From the NCBI GenBank assembly GCA_024518585.1, contig JANIHI010000001.1, forward strand, positions 124,001 to 188,000: a stretch of DNA of 64,000 nucleotides, written 5' to 3'. The stretch is from Methanolinea sp. (lineage in GTDB: Archaea; Halobacteriota; Methanomicrobia; Methanomicrobiales; Methanospirillaceae). Both the position numbers and the translations under genes were made by a program. This document shows positions 24,460 through 33,033 of the stretch, piece by piece. The notes below the pieces were generated by a model. That model did no database searches. It was not told the DNA's origin and was given only the letters and a program-made list of their open reading frames with translations. Numbering within the stretch: position 1 is the stretch's first letter; every line of letters starts with the position of its first letter.

Positions 24460-25794
24460 ATGGGAATTGATAAGCCTCCTTCGAAAGAATTGGCTCCCTC
24501 TATCCGTGTTGTCCTCGTTTTCCTGTCCACTCTCTTCGTCCTCGCCGTCACGGTATTTTCCCTGACCTCCAATATCACCATCATTTACCAGAATGCCTAC
24601 TATATCCCCATCATCCTTGCCTGCTACTATTTCCAGAGGCGGGGTCTCTTTTACTCGGTTTTCCTCACAGGGATCTATTTCGTCTCCCTCGTTTTCGTGT
24701 ATCCGACAGTCGAGATCGCGTTCCAGGGGTTCATCCGTGTCCTCTTCTTCCTTCTCACGGCACTTATCGTCACCTACCTCGTCGAGAAGCTGGAGACAGA
24801 AAAGGCACGGTACAAGGGGATATTTGCAAACTCTGAGTCAGGGATCATCCTCTGGAGACGGGATTCCGGCCGGGTCATCGAGTCCAACCCCACGACCTCC
24901 GACATGACCGGCTATACCGGGCAGGAACTTGCAACAATGTCAATCTCTGATATCTTCAGGGATCCCGAGAGCGTTCAGGAGCTTGGAGGATCGGGAAAAC
25001 CTCCCTTCAAACACCGGGAGGGAAAGGTGAAAACGAAGGACGGGGGAGAGATAGATGTCCTCTTTTCCATGGGATCGATTGATGAAGGGATAGGGACTGT
25101 CACTTTCCAGGATATCACGGAAAGGAAGAAGACAGAGGAGGCGATATCTCTGGCCAACCGGAAGCTCAACCTCCTCAACAGCATCACGCGGCACGACATC
25201 CTCAATTCCCTGACGGCACTCCTCGGTTACCTTGAGCTCTCCCGGGATATCGTTCGTGACGAGGAGATGAAAAAATATGTCGAGGCAGAGATACGGTCAG
25301 CCGAGACAATCCGGAAACAGATCGAGTTTACCCGTGATTACCAGGACGTGGGCGTCAAGGCCCCCTCATGGTTCTCGGTCAGGACCCTCATCCAGGGTTT
25401 GAAGAGCCGTGTTGAGAGGGAGGGGATTGGCGTCTCTCTCGACCTTCCCGATGTGGAGATCTATGCAGACCCCCTCGTCGAGAAGGTCTTTTACAACCTG
25501 ATGGAAAATGCCGTCCGGCACGGGAAAAAAGTGACGAGGATTTGGTTTACCGCGAGAAAACAGGGTGATGACCTTGTGATCCAGTGTTGCGATAACGGCG
25601 TTGGTGTTCCCGCCGACAAGAAAAAGGCGATATTCAACAGGGAGTACTTCCAGCATTCGGGGTTTGGCCTTTTTCTCTCACGGGAGATCCTTGCAATCAC
25701 CGGGATCTCCCTGGAAGAGACCGGGGTGCCAGGAGAGGGTGCGGTCTTCTCCCTCGTCGTCCCACGCGGTGCCTACAGGATGTCTCCACTGTAA
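24460..25794 (+). CDS. Membrane sensor histidine kinase with PAS domain
   Basis: 444 residues. Several membrane segments fill the first ~110 residues (VLVFLSTLFVLAVTVFSL, then YIPIILACYYF and onward). A PAS domain follows (FANSESGIILWRRDSGRVIE, up to VTFQDITERKKTEE, about residues 125-230). The histidine box is ITRHDILNSLTALLGYLEL, and the ATPase domain has NLMENAVRHG (N box), CCDNGVGVP (G1) and HSGFGLFLSREIL (G2). This is the methanogen-type orphan kinase; no response regulator is adjacent. An A/T-rich promoter-like stretch lies ~35 bases upstream. Confidence 0.88.
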   Translation: MGIDKPPSKELAPSIRVVLVFLSTLFVLAVTVFSLTSNITIIYQNAYYIPIILACYYFQRRGLFYSVFLTGIYFVSLVFVYPTVEIAFQGFIRVLFFLLTALIVTYLVEKLETEKARYKGIFANSESGIILWRRDSGRVIESNPTTSDMTGYTGQELATMSISDIFRDPESVQELGGSGKPPFKHREGKVKTKDGGEIDVLFSMGSIDEGIGTVTFQDITERKKTEEAISLANRKLNLLNSITRHDILNSLTALLGYLELSRDIVRDEEMKKYVEAEIRSAETIRKQIEFTRDYQDVGVKAPSWFSVRTLIQGLKSRVEREGIGVSLDLPDVEIYADPLVEKVFYNLMENAVRHGKKVTRIWFTARKQGDDLVIQCCDNGVGVPADKKKAIFNREYFQHSGFGLFLSREILAITGISLEETGVPGEGAVFSLVVPRGAYRMSPL

Positions 25795-25863
25795 AAAGTA
25801 CCCTGTCTTTTCCTCTCCCTTTCCAAAGAGCCTTCAGTGACCAGTCGGGGAAAAACCCCTGCG

Positions 25864-26106
25864 TCAGCTGGCTGGTTTTACCGCGGGACCGATCGCGGAG
25901 AGATCGGTACCTGTCAATGCCTCTTCCCACGTCACCAAGTTCTCCTCGATAATATGGCGCGAGACATACGGAAAGTAATTCTCCTTCAGCCAGTCCACGA
26001 CCTCCTCGCGTGAACCTTCACAGAGAACCTCGTCCGGCCCTCCCCCAACATGGTGTATGCACGTGTACTGACTCCCTCTGACCCGGCAAGTGAGACCATC
26101 GCACAT
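25864..26106 (-). CDS. Small cysteine-containing protein of unknown function
   Basis: 80 residues from the ATG at 26106 (the frame is open to 26130). Four cysteines lie in the first half: MCDGLTC, YTCIHHVGGG and VLCEGSREEV. The second half is a plain helix-rich region (VVDWLKENYFPYVSRHIIEENLVTWEEAL). A small metal- or cluster-binding protein is possible. I do not recognise the family. It stands alone between the sensor kinase (convergent) and the 26301 gene (divergent). Confidence 0.55.
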   Translation of the reverse strand: MCDGLTCRVRGSQYTCIHHVGGGPDEVLCEGSREEVVDWLKENYFPYVSRHIIEENLVTWEEALTGTDLSAIGPAVKPAS

Positions 26107-26300
26107 GGTCTTGTCCTGGGACCGGCTCACACTTACACCTCGCCGTTACGGCACTCTTTTTCCCAATAGTATTTCACGAATGAAAGGGATAGTACCTTTT
26201 CCCAGACCAGCTTTACAGGTTTCCTCCTGCTACTGAACAGGACCGGTGTTCCTGGGAGAGGGAATGCGGACAGAGGCAGGACAGGGAGGAGAGAGGCACG

Positions 26301-26627
26301 ATGGACCAAGAAAGAGGACGTTTTGAGAAAGGAGCATGGGTAGAAGAGGGAGAAGGGGAAAAGGGGGAGGATGCACGGAAAAGGTCAGGCCCCTTCGACA
26401 GGCGCTTTGAGGAGGTATCCCACCTCGTCTCATCATCATTGTCCGAGATTTTTTCCCTTGCACGCGATCTCGTCACCACCCCCGAAGGCCAGGCGCACAT
26501 CAGGCAGTCCATCGACCAGGCTTCGACCGAGATAGAGAGATCCCTCGCAGCGGTCGCAGATCAGGTCAGGGAAAAGCTCAAAGAGAAGGGAGTGCCGGAT
26601 GAAAAAGCGAGGTCAGGGGAGAGGTAA
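26301..26627 (+). CDS. Charged, helical hypothetical protein
   Basis: 108 residues, rich in Glu, Lys and Arg at both ends. The central part (FDRRFEEVSHLVSSSLSEIF onward) looks like an amphipathic helix or coiled coil. No catalytic motif. A very strong Shine-Dalgarno (GGAGGAG) lies 9 bases before the ATG. The end overlaps the RNase III gene by 29 bases, so the two are probably co-translated. Function unknown. Confidence 0.65.
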   Translation: MDQERGRFEKGAWVEEGEGEKGEDARKRSGPFDRRFEEVSHLVSSSLSEIFSLARDLVTTPEGQAHIRQSIDQASTEIERSLAAVADQVREKLKEKGVPDEKARSGER

Positions 26628-27420
26628 CGATCTCCCCTGGCAACCGCCAATGAAAAAGATCGATACGAAAAGGGGGATGAAAACGGGAGACCGGAACCCC
26701 GATGTCTATGCCGTGGCGTTGATGGACTTTCTCCGGTCTCCCCGGGTAGGATATCGCAAGCTGACAGGAAAGGCACTTCTTTTGTACACCGCTGCCCTCA
26801 CGCACAGCTCCTTTCTTGAGAAGGAGATCTCGTCCCCCCCGGCGAACTCTTCAGGGGAAGATTACGAGAGACTCGAATTCCTTGGCGATCGGGTCCTGAA
26901 CCTCGTTGTCGCTGAATACCTCTACGAACATACGAACGGGAGAGAGGGTGAAATGACGGGGAAAATGGAATTTGTCAAGAACAGACATCTCTCTTTTATC
27001 CTCTCATCTCCGGGGATCGATTTTCCCCGCCTGATAAGGGTTGGTCCCCACCAGAGGCTCACCCCAGGGATAGTCGCTGCTGCATTCGAGGCATTCATTG
27101 GTGCATCCTTCCTGGACAGGGGTTACGAGGAGACGCGGGCAATGGTTATGCGCCTGATAGGTGACGAGCTGGAGATTTTCTCTCCGGAAAAAAATTACAA
27201 AAAGATCCTCCAGGAGCTGCTCCAGCACCAAAAACAGCCCCTCCCCCTGTACCAGTTGCAGAGGAAGGAAGGGCTTGACCATGCACCCTTTTTTTCTTAC
27301 AGGGTCCTTGTCGGAGACAGGGTCATCGGCGAGGGCACGGGCAGGACAAAGGCACAGGCCACACAGGACGCAGCCCGCGATGCGCTTCTGAACCTTGGGG
27401 TTTTCTCGGACGAAGGTTGA
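26599..27420 (+). CDS. rnc: Ribonuclease III (bacterial type, one altered metal ligand)
   Basis: 273 residues. The RNase III domain carries YERLEFLGDRVLNLVVAEYL (family signature; E90, E93, D97), EGEMT, and AAAFEAFIGASFLDRG. A C-terminal double-stranded RNA-binding domain ends with GTGRTKAQATQDAARDALL. Bacterial RNase III has Asp where Ala161 is here (ILADTVEA in E. coli); the essential last Glu (E164) is kept. RNase III is rare in archaea, so transfer from bacteria is likely. The start at 26599 has GGGAG upstream; 26650 and 26677 are alternatives. Confidence 0.88.
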   Translation: MKKRGQGRGNDLPWQPPMKKIDTKRGMKTGDRNPDVYAVALMDFLRSPRVGYRKLTGKALLLYTAALTHSSFLEKEISSPPANSSGEDYERLEFLGDRVLNLVVAEYLYEHTNGREGEMTGKMEFVKNRHLSFILSSPGIDFPRLIRVGPHQRLTPGIVAAAFEAFIGASFLDRGYEETRAMVMRLIGDELEIFSPEKNYKKILQELLQHQKQPLPLYQLQRKEGLDHAPFFSYRVLVGDRVIGEGTGRTKAQATQDAARDALLNLGVFSDEG

Positions 27421-27455
27421 TCTTTTCCCCGCATGGGTTGATCTTTTCTCCCATG
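27415..27455 (+). repeat. Imperfect tandem duplication over the rnc stop codon
   Basis: GGTTGATCTTTTCCCCGCAT (27415-27434) is followed directly by GGTTGATCTTTTCTCCCAT (from 27436). The first copy includes the rnc stop codon TGA. The T-rich blocks may contribute to termination. A small GTCTCC-C-GGAGAC inverted repeat follows at 27464-27476. Confidence 0.6.
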
Positions 27456-27559
27456 AGTGTCACGTCTCCCGGAGACATTATCTCCTTTTATGTTCTTACT
27501 GATCGGTCAGGAGTACAGGAGGAAACAGCACACTTGACCCGTCGTGAGGAGGATCTCAG

Positions 27560-28006
27560 ATGAACGAGCCCAAAAAGGTAATTGCTGCTGTGGATGGTTC
27601 TTTTCTCTCCACCCGTGTCATCCAGGCCGCCGTGGAAGAAGCACGCTGCCGGAAGGCAGAACTCCACATCGTCCACGTCATTGAAAATACCTGGTCAAAC
27701 GGGGACACGGCGAGGGAACTTGCGATCCGGGACCTTGAAGAGGATGCCGCATCTTTGCTCTCCTCGATGAAGGCTGAAGTCGAGGCACAGGGCTATGAAG
27801 CGATCGCCCACCTCCTGCGGGGACACCCCGGCGACAAAATCGTGGACTGTGCCATCGATTTAGGAGCCGATATTGTCATCCTGGGATCGGTGGGGAAGAG
27901 CCAGGTCAAGAGGATGATCGCGGGGAGTGTATCGACGTTTGTCGTCACCCACTGCCCGGTGACAACCATGGTTGTCAAGCCCGTTTATCCTGCTCACCCC
28001 TCCTGA
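27560..28006 (+). CDS. Universal stress protein (UspA family)
   Basis: 148 residues, one Usp domain. The N-terminal strand KKVIAAVDGSFLSTRVIQAA and the ATP-binding C-terminal motif GSVGKSQVKRMIAGSVS (Gly-x2-Gly-x9-Gly-Ser type) are intact, so this should be an ATP-binding member. Cytosolic. GGAGGA lies before the ATG. A TTTTATG TATA-like box at about 27485 would place the transcript start ~50 bases upstream. It is not in an operon. Confidence 0.88.
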   Translation: MNEPKKVIAAVDGSFLSTRVIQAAVEEARCRKAELHIVHVIENTWSNGDTARELAIRDLEEDAASLLSSMKAEVEAQGYEAIAHLLRGHPGDKIVDCAIDLGADIVILGSVGKSQVKRMIAGSVSTFVVTHCPVTTMVVKPVYPAHPS

Positions 28007-28146
28007 AATGAGCCGGTTGAGGACCGGGATGACGGCTTCATCCCCCGTTACTTCACTGCCTGAAGGAGGAGAAAATAGCCGCCGGGATCTTTTCCGCCCG
28101 TCGGTATCGTCTTCCCCTCCGGCCCTGGACGGTCAGATTCATCCAA

Positions 28147-29628
28147 ATGGTTAATATGTCCACATCTCTTGAAACCGCGATTGAAAAACCACCGGACCAG
28201 GGACAGGGGCCCCTGATCTCAGGGCACAGGGTGGTCCATGCTGTTATCATGGCAGCGGTCGCCATGGCGGTCATTGATGGGATCGTCGTCAGCATTGCAC
28301 TTCCCACCATCACGCGGACTTTCTCGGCGGACGTGGCACAATCGCAATGGATTTTTACCGCTTACCTCGTGACAGAGACCAGCCTTCTCCTTATTTTTGG
28401 CAGGGTATCGGAACTGGTAGGGAAAAGGCGGCTCTTTCTTTCCGGCCTCATCCTCTTTACCACGTCGTCCCTTGCCTGTGGCCTCTCCGTGAGCCTCTGG
28501 GACTTAATCGCCTTCCGCGTCCTCCAGGCATGCGGGTCTGCCATGATATTTTCCATCTGCATAGCCATCCTCTACGAGACATCCCCTCCCATGGAACAGG
28601 GAAGCCGGATGGGATACGTGAGCACCACCATGGGAGCCGCCGCCGTTGTGGCACCCATCCTGGGTGGTTTCATCACCGGTTCCCTTGGCTGGGAATTTAT
28701 ATTCCTTATCAATGTCCCGATAGGGACAGCCTGCATCATTTTGTTCTCCCTGTATTCGTCTCCCGAAACCTATGTGCCCCGTTCACGCCCGATGGACTGG
28801 CCGGGTGCGGTGACCCTGGCGTCGTTTCTCGTCTTCCTGATCATCGCCCTCGCGAATGTCTCCACCACCCTCTCCATCTCGGTCATGGCCCTTATTTTCA
28901 TCGCCCTGAGTCTCGTCTCTCTCCTCTCTTTCATCCTTGTCGAGAGGAGGTGTACCCACCCCCTTTTTGATACATCCCTCTTTTGGAACCTGGACTACAC
29001 ACTTCCCAATTCAGCCATGGTCTGCGTGTACATGGCTTTTTTCATGCTCTACCTCGTCGGGCCCTTCTATTTCGAGGACGTCATGGCCCTTGATCCTGTC
29101 TCTGTCGGTGTGGTCTTCCTGGTCCTTCCCCTCACCATTATTGTTGCATCTCCCCTCGCGGGGATGATCTACGACAGGTGGAAAGTGGGAGTCCTTGCCT
29201 CTGCAGGTATCCTCCTGACATCTTTTTCCCTCTTTCTCCTTGGAATCGCAGTTGTCTGGCAGGATCTATCTGCCATCATCATCATTTTCCTCCCTCTCTC
29301 CCTCGGGATATCCCTCTTTTTTGCCCCCAATGCAACAGAGGTCATGAGGGCCCTGCCCCTGGAAAAAGCCTCCCTCGCATCGAGCATGAGTGCAACACTC
29401 AAAAACCTGGGCATGATCATGGGAGTTTCCCTCTCCGCACTCATCCTTTCCGGTGAACTGGCACGGGGAGGGTTAATTGGGCACCCGGGAGAAGCCGGCG
29501 CAGCCTTCATCGCCCTGGCAATTCAGAAAGTCCTCTTCACAGGCTCTTTCCTCTGCGGTATCGGGGGAGTCCTCTCCCTGGCAAAAGACATACGAAAGAG
29601 GGGGGTGGGAAGGGGGCCCGGGCATTGA
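28147..29628 (+). CDS. MFS transporter, DHA2 (EmrB/QacA) family
   Basis: 493 residues with about 14 membrane segments. MAVIDGIVVSIALPTI in TM1 matches the DHA2 motif (D1) L-D-x-T-V-N-V-A-L-P; motif A between TM2 and TM3 is GRVSELVGKRRLFLSG. Such proteins export drugs or other hydrophobic compounds by proton antiport. The start may be the ATG at 28147 or 28156. No regulator gene is adjacent. Confidence 0.85.
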   Translation: MVNMSTSLETAIEKPPDQGQGPLISGHRVVHAVIMAAVAMAVIDGIVVSIALPTITRTFSADVAQSQWIFTAYLVTETSLLLIFGRVSELVGKRRLFLSGLILFTTSSLACGLSVSLWDLIAFRVLQACGSAMIFSICIAILYETSPPMEQGSRMGYVSTTMGAAAVVAPILGGFITGSLGWEFIFLINVPIGTACIILFSLYSSPETYVPRSRPMDWPGAVTLASFLVFLIIALANVSTTLSISVMALIFIALSLVSLLSFILVERRCTHPLFDTSLFWNLDYTLPNSAMVCVYMAFFMLYLVGPFYFEDVMALDPVSVGVVFLVLPLTIIVASPLAGMIYDRWKVGVLASAGILLTSFSLFLLGIAVVWQDLSAIIIIFLPLSLGISLFFAPNATEVMRALPLEKASLASSMSATLKNLGMIMGVSLSALILSGELARGGLIGHPGEAGAAFIALAIQKVLFTGSFLCGIGGVLSLAKDIRKRGVGRGPGH

Positions 29629-29677
29629 GGGGGGGAATTTTTCTCCCCCCGAATCAATCTCACAGGGTGTGAGCCAC

Positions 29678-30328
29678 ATGAAGATATTGTACGTCTACGC
29701 CCATCCCGAGCCCAAGTCCCTGTCCGGTTCGCTCAAGGATGCTGCAATGGTGACCCTTTCCTCCCTTCGCCATGATGTGAAGGTCTCCAACCTCTATGCC
29801 ATGCAGTTCAAGGCAGTGCTCGATTCCCACGATTTCCGTATCAGGGCCCGGCACGACATTTTCATACCTCCCCTTGAACAGGTGCACGGCGTGGAAACGC
29901 GGAGCCTCTCTCCCGATATCATGGATGAGATCGACCGGGTCGCATGGGCCGACCTCCTCGTCATCCAGTTTCCGCTCTGGTGGTCATCTATGCCCGCAAT
30001 CCTCAAGGGATGGTTCGACAGGGTCTTTGTTCAGGGATTCGTTGTCGATATTCCCGCAGGAAAGGTCTTTTCACAGGGACTGCTCCGCGGAAAAAAAGCA
30101 ATGCTCGTTGTGACGACCGGCTCTTCCCAGGACAAATTCTCAAAAGAAGGCGGATTTGGGGACTTAAATGGCATCCTCTCCATCATTTCGCATAACATCC
30201 TTGAATTTTGCGGGATCGAAGTACTGCCTCCTTTCATTGTATACGGAGCTCCTGCCCTCTCGCGCGAAGAGGGGGCAGAAGTTATCAGGAGATACCAGGA
30301 CTTTTTGAAGGGGATGCTAAGCCGTTAG
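29678..30328 (+). CDS. Flavodoxin-fold NAD(P)H:quinone oxidoreductase (NQO1/MdaB/KefF type)
   Basis: 216 residues. ILYVYAHPEPKSLSGSL is the typical N-terminus that binds FAD/FMN phosphate; FPLWWSSMPAILKGWFDRVF is the family's second signature. Expected to do two-electron reduction of quinone-like or other electrophilic compounds. The frame is open further upstream, but the ATG at 29678 gives the family N-terminus. It lies 49 bases after the MFS exporter gene on the same strand, so a detoxification pair is possible. Confidence 0.83.
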   Translation: MKILYVYAHPEPKSLSGSLKDAAMVTLSSLRHDVKVSNLYAMQFKAVLDSHDFRIRARHDIFIPPLEQVHGVETRSLSPDIMDEIDRVAWADLLVIQFPLWWSSMPAILKGWFDRVFVQGFVVDIPAGKVFSQGLLRGKKAMLVVTTGSSQDKFSKEGGFGDLNGILSIISHNILEFCGIEVLPPFIVYGAPALSREEGAEVIRRYQDFLKGMLSR

Positions 30329-30335
30329 GGCATTT

Positions 30336-30734
30336 TCAGAGAGGAGGGGTCCTCTCTCCCTCTTTTTTCTTCTCCTCGTTTGCCTCCCGGGATACAAGGC
30401 AAAAAATCCCCCCGATCAGCATGATAAGGTCGAGGGGGGGAAGGACACTGGAAATGATGGCAAATATTCCTGCCCGGTTGAAGTCCCTCTTCTCGGTCGC
30501 ATGCAGCGCGAAAAACCCCACAACCAGGCCAATGCCCTTGAGAAAGAGGATTGCTACCAGGAACGCAAGGGGTATGTCCAGGTTGACGCTGAGTGCTTCA
30601 AATTTTCCCGCACTGTAGATGACCCCCCCGAGGACGCCGAGGAAGATCAAAACGAGGATCCCCAGGACCAGGGAGACGAGGACGAGGATCTTTCCCACCT
30701 TCGCTTCCGACGATATCCCCTCGATATTGAGCAT
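30336..30734 (-). CDS. Small four-helix membrane protein (DUF4064-like)
   Basis: 132 residues with four predicted membrane segments (ILVLVSLVLGILVLIFLGVL; then around IPLAFLVAILFLKGIGLVV; IFAIISSVLPPLDLIMLIGG) and a charged C-terminal tail (REANEEKKKEGER). The order resembles small DUF4064-type proteins, but I cannot be certain. Convergent with the quinone-oxidoreductase gene, 7 bases apart. Function unknown. Confidence 0.6.
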   Translation of the reverse strand: MLNIEGISSEAKVGKILVLVSLVLGILVLIFLGVLGGVIYSAGKFEALSVNLDIPLAFLVAILFLKGIGLVVGFFALHATEKRDFNRAGIFAIISSVLPPLDLIMLIGGIFCLVSREANEEKKKEGERTPPL

Positions 30735-30822
30735 AAACGTTCACCATACAGTGGTGGCACTCCTGTTCACAAAATGATATCGTGTCTCTGCCGGTAAAAG
30801 ACGGGATAATATCGTCCTTTCA

Positions 30823-31428
30823 TCACTCGTTATCCTGCAATGCTGGACAAAAGTTGCAAATTGCAAAGAAGACGTCTTTTTGTTTATCCCTGACCGGGCA
30901 ATAATACCTCCCGTTCTCCTCCCTCACCCGCAGGCCGCCCGGAAAGGGTGTCCCGACGGGATGTCCGGGCTTTTCCATGACAAACATCGAAAAACCGGCG
31001 AGGATGTAGAAGAAAAGGCGGTGCTTTGCAGAGTGGAACTGGGGAAGATACTCTCTCCCTGGTTCGGATGCAAAGCACCCGCGGGGAACCATCGCACAGT
31101 ACGAAACATAGGCATCCCTTTCCCTGATTAGCTGGGTTAACCGTGAAAAATAGCCCTGTGTGCAGAGGGAGAGGAGCTCATGGTGCGCATCTGCTATCTG
31201 CCCGAGCAGGTAGGGGGCCGCGACTTTCCGGTACGGGGGAGGGAGCCTGTGGACCTCGTAACGGGCCCTCCCCATGATAACCGAGAGATCGAAGAGGGAG
31301 AAGGATGATATCTCCCGGGCCATCAGGATCCCGGCTTCTCCCCGGGTCCTTGCACGGGAGAGTCTCTGGCACGCGTGGACGATTTGCTCGTATTCGCAGG
31401 CTTCCTTTCCGTCCATCCCTTCATTCAT
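30823..31428 (-). CDS. DUF2115 / UPF0305 family protein
   Basis: 201 residues. The C-terminal YYCPVRDKQKDVFFAICNFCPALQ with three cysteines is the diagnostic DUF2115 element, known mainly from methanogens, and may bind metal. Upstream the protein is helical (for example YRKVAAPYLLGQIADAHHELL). Function unknown. It ends 30 bases before the small membrane protein region and starts 2 bases before the stop of the secreted-protein gene upstream, so the two may form an operon. Confidence 0.75.
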   Translation of the reverse strand: MNEGMDGKEACEYEQIVHACQRLSRARTRGEAGILMAREISSFSLFDLSVIMGRARYEVHRLPPPYRKVAAPYLLGQIADAHHELLSLCTQGYFSRLTQLIRERDAYVSYCAMVPRGCFASEPGREYLPQFHSAKHRLFFYILAGFSMFVMEKPGHPVGTPFPGGLRVREENGRYYCPVRDKQKDVFFAICNFCPALQDNE

Positions 31429-31430
31429 GC

Positions 31431-32303
31431 TTATTTTCTGCGGACTTTGCCAAGCAGGGCAAGAGCAGAGAGGGCAAGGAGGGCAGCACCAGGCATAAGG
31501 GCTGCTCTGGTGGGAGCGACCGTTGACTGGGGCGTCACCTTGGGTTCTATTCCTTCTGCTGTCGGGTGTGTTGCAATAACCCCCGCGGTTGCACCCCCGA
31601 TGGGCGGGGTGACGTGAATGACAAACGTGGAAACGGGTTGTCTCCCCGGTCCAGGGGCTGTCGCGGAGCAGGGAGAACTATCGGCTTCCCCTGAGAGGTA
31701 GATGATGCTGACCATCGACCCGTCGTTTCTCCCGGAGTACCGCGTGGACTGTCCCTTGTTGAGGGACTGGTCCAGGACAGTCATGCCAGCGCTCTTCAGC
31801 AGGACACGGGTGGAAAGGGCCTTGCAAACAGGCCCTGCGCACTGGGAACAGTCCGGAAGCGTGGTATATTCGAAGGTGTATCCCCCTGCAAGCTGAACGG
31901 GCAGGGTATTGGGATCGCCATAGATATCTGTCGTCACGTATCCCTCCGCTCCTGTCACCGCGCTGACAAGGGCAATCCCTGCCCACTGGCCTCCGCTCCC
32001 CCCGATTATCGTCCCGGCAACGAGGTCACCGTTATGGAACGTGTTAAAGGCTCCCTCCTCAGGGACTCCCCCCACTATTTGCAGGGGGGTGATCGGGGAA
32101 TACCCGCAGGCCGGTGCGCCCTTCGAATAATCACACCCATACAGGGACTCGGCCCTGATCGTGAGAGTCTGGGAGAGCGGGTCCATTGCTGTGACCCTCC
32201 CCACGTAGGCTGACTCCTGGACGAGGGCCGCTGTGGGCATCGCTAGCCCGATGAGAATTATCCCCAGGAGACAGCCGAGGAAAATAGTCTTCTTCCTGTG
32301 CAT
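31431..32303 (-). CDS. Secreted, C-terminally anchored protein of unknown function
   Basis: About 290 residues. Signal peptide after MHRKKT (IFLGCLLGIILIGLAMPTAA), a beta-rich extracellular part with paired cysteines (GCDYSKGAPACGY; PDCSQCAGPVC), a Thr/Pro-rich stalk, and a C-terminal anchor AALMPGAALLALSALALLG followed by KVRRK. That is the usual layout of methanogen cell-surface proteins. AGGTGAT lies 8 bases before the ATG at 32303; the longer frame to 32366 adds a non-signal-like stretch. No known domain recognised. Confidence 0.68.
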   Translation of the reverse strand: MHRKKTIFLGCLLGIILIGLAMPTAALVQESAYVGRVTAMDPLSQTLTIRAESLYGCDYSKGAPACGYSPITPLQIVGGVPEEGAFNTFHNGDLVAGTIIGGSGGQWAGIALVSAVTGAEGYVTTDIYGDPNTLPVQLAGGYTFEYTTLPDCSQCAGPVCKALSTRVLLKSAGMTVLDQSLNKGQSTRYSGRNDGSMVSIIYLSGEADSSPCSATAPGPGRQPVSTFVIHVTPPIGGATAGVIATHPTAEGIEPKVTPQSTVAPTRAALMPGAALLALSALALLGKVRRK

Positions 32304-32449
32304 GATGTGAATCACCTGCATGAATAGAATAGGGGGAAGGGAGGATAAAAAATAACCATCCTGCACTGGTCGCCGGGGGAAATATTTTCCCCCCCCCGGA
32401 ATACTTCACACTCTCTCCCTCGCTCTCCCGCCATTTCTCGCAATTCCGG

Positions 32450-32869
32450 TCAGGAAAGTGAGATTCCCGCCTTCTTGATGAGATAGTAAGCGCCCGCAAG
32501 GCAGATGATGACAAAACCCATCGCCCAGAATGTCATGTCGGACGGTGGCACCTCTGCATAGGGATCAAAGAGGATGATCTTTCGTGCCACTGCAATAACG
32601 GCAAGCAGGACGATGATCTCCACGTGGATTTCCTGTTTCCTGATATATGCCTTGATCGTGTCCAGGAGTTCCACCCCGATGAGGACAAGGAGGAAGAAGC
32701 CAAAGAGGGCTAGTATCTCGTGGTTATCGAGCCGGAAGCTCCCGTCAATGACAAAGTCTCCGATGAGTATTCCCACGAGCTCAAGGACTGTAAACAGGAT
32801 GACAAAGGCCAGGAGGGCGGCCAGGACATAGTAAACCACCCGTTCAAACCTGTTCAAATTTTCAAGCAT
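32450..32869 (-). CDS. PsiE-like phosphate-starvation-inducible membrane protein
   Basis: 139 residues with four membrane segments (VVYYVLAALLAFVILFTVLE; ILALFGFFLLVLIGVELLD; EIIVLLAVIAVARKIIL; MTFWAMGFVIICLAGAYYLI). The VELLDTIKAYIRKQEIHVE-to-ARKIIL region is characteristic of the PsiE family. Its molecular function is unknown. GGGGGAAG precedes the ATG at 32869. A TTAAATATT box (minus strand, about 32920-32930) is a suitable promoter. Divergent from the PEGA gene. Confidence 0.8.
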   Translation of the reverse strand: MLENLNRFERVVYYVLAALLAFVILFTVLELVGILIGDFVIDGSFRLDNHEILALFGFFLLVLIGVELLDTIKAYIRKQEIHVEIIVLLAVIAVARKIILFDPYAEVPPSDMTFWAMGFVIICLAGAYYLIKKAGISLS

Positions 32870-32976
32870 TCTTCTCTTCCCCCATCTGTTCCATAAAGGT
32901 CCAAAGACTCGGAAACCCTTCAATATTTAAGGAAACGTCTATCCCTAAAAAACCCTGCCTTGTACCCGGTAATCGA

Positions 32977-32996
32977 AGTGGTCACTGGTGACCACT
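32977..32996. promoter_or_regulatory. 9-2-9 perfect inverted repeat between divergent genes
   Basis: Arms AGTGGTCAC and GTGACCACT around a 2-base TG centre. It lies 37 bases upstream of the PEGA gene start and about 50 bases upstream of the putative psiE TATA box. An A-rich CTAAAAAACC (about 32944-32953) would place the PEGA transcript start near 32975, right at the repeat. A dimeric repressor or activator site is likely; the protein is unknown. Confidence 0.6.
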
Positions 32997-33033
32997 GTGT
33001 ATTTGTAGGAGAACGAGCAGAGGTCTCTTTACC

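Noticed and set aside
24270..24470. 66-codon frame before the sensor kinase
   Set aside because: No Shine-Dalgarno, no recognisable features, overlaps the kinase start.
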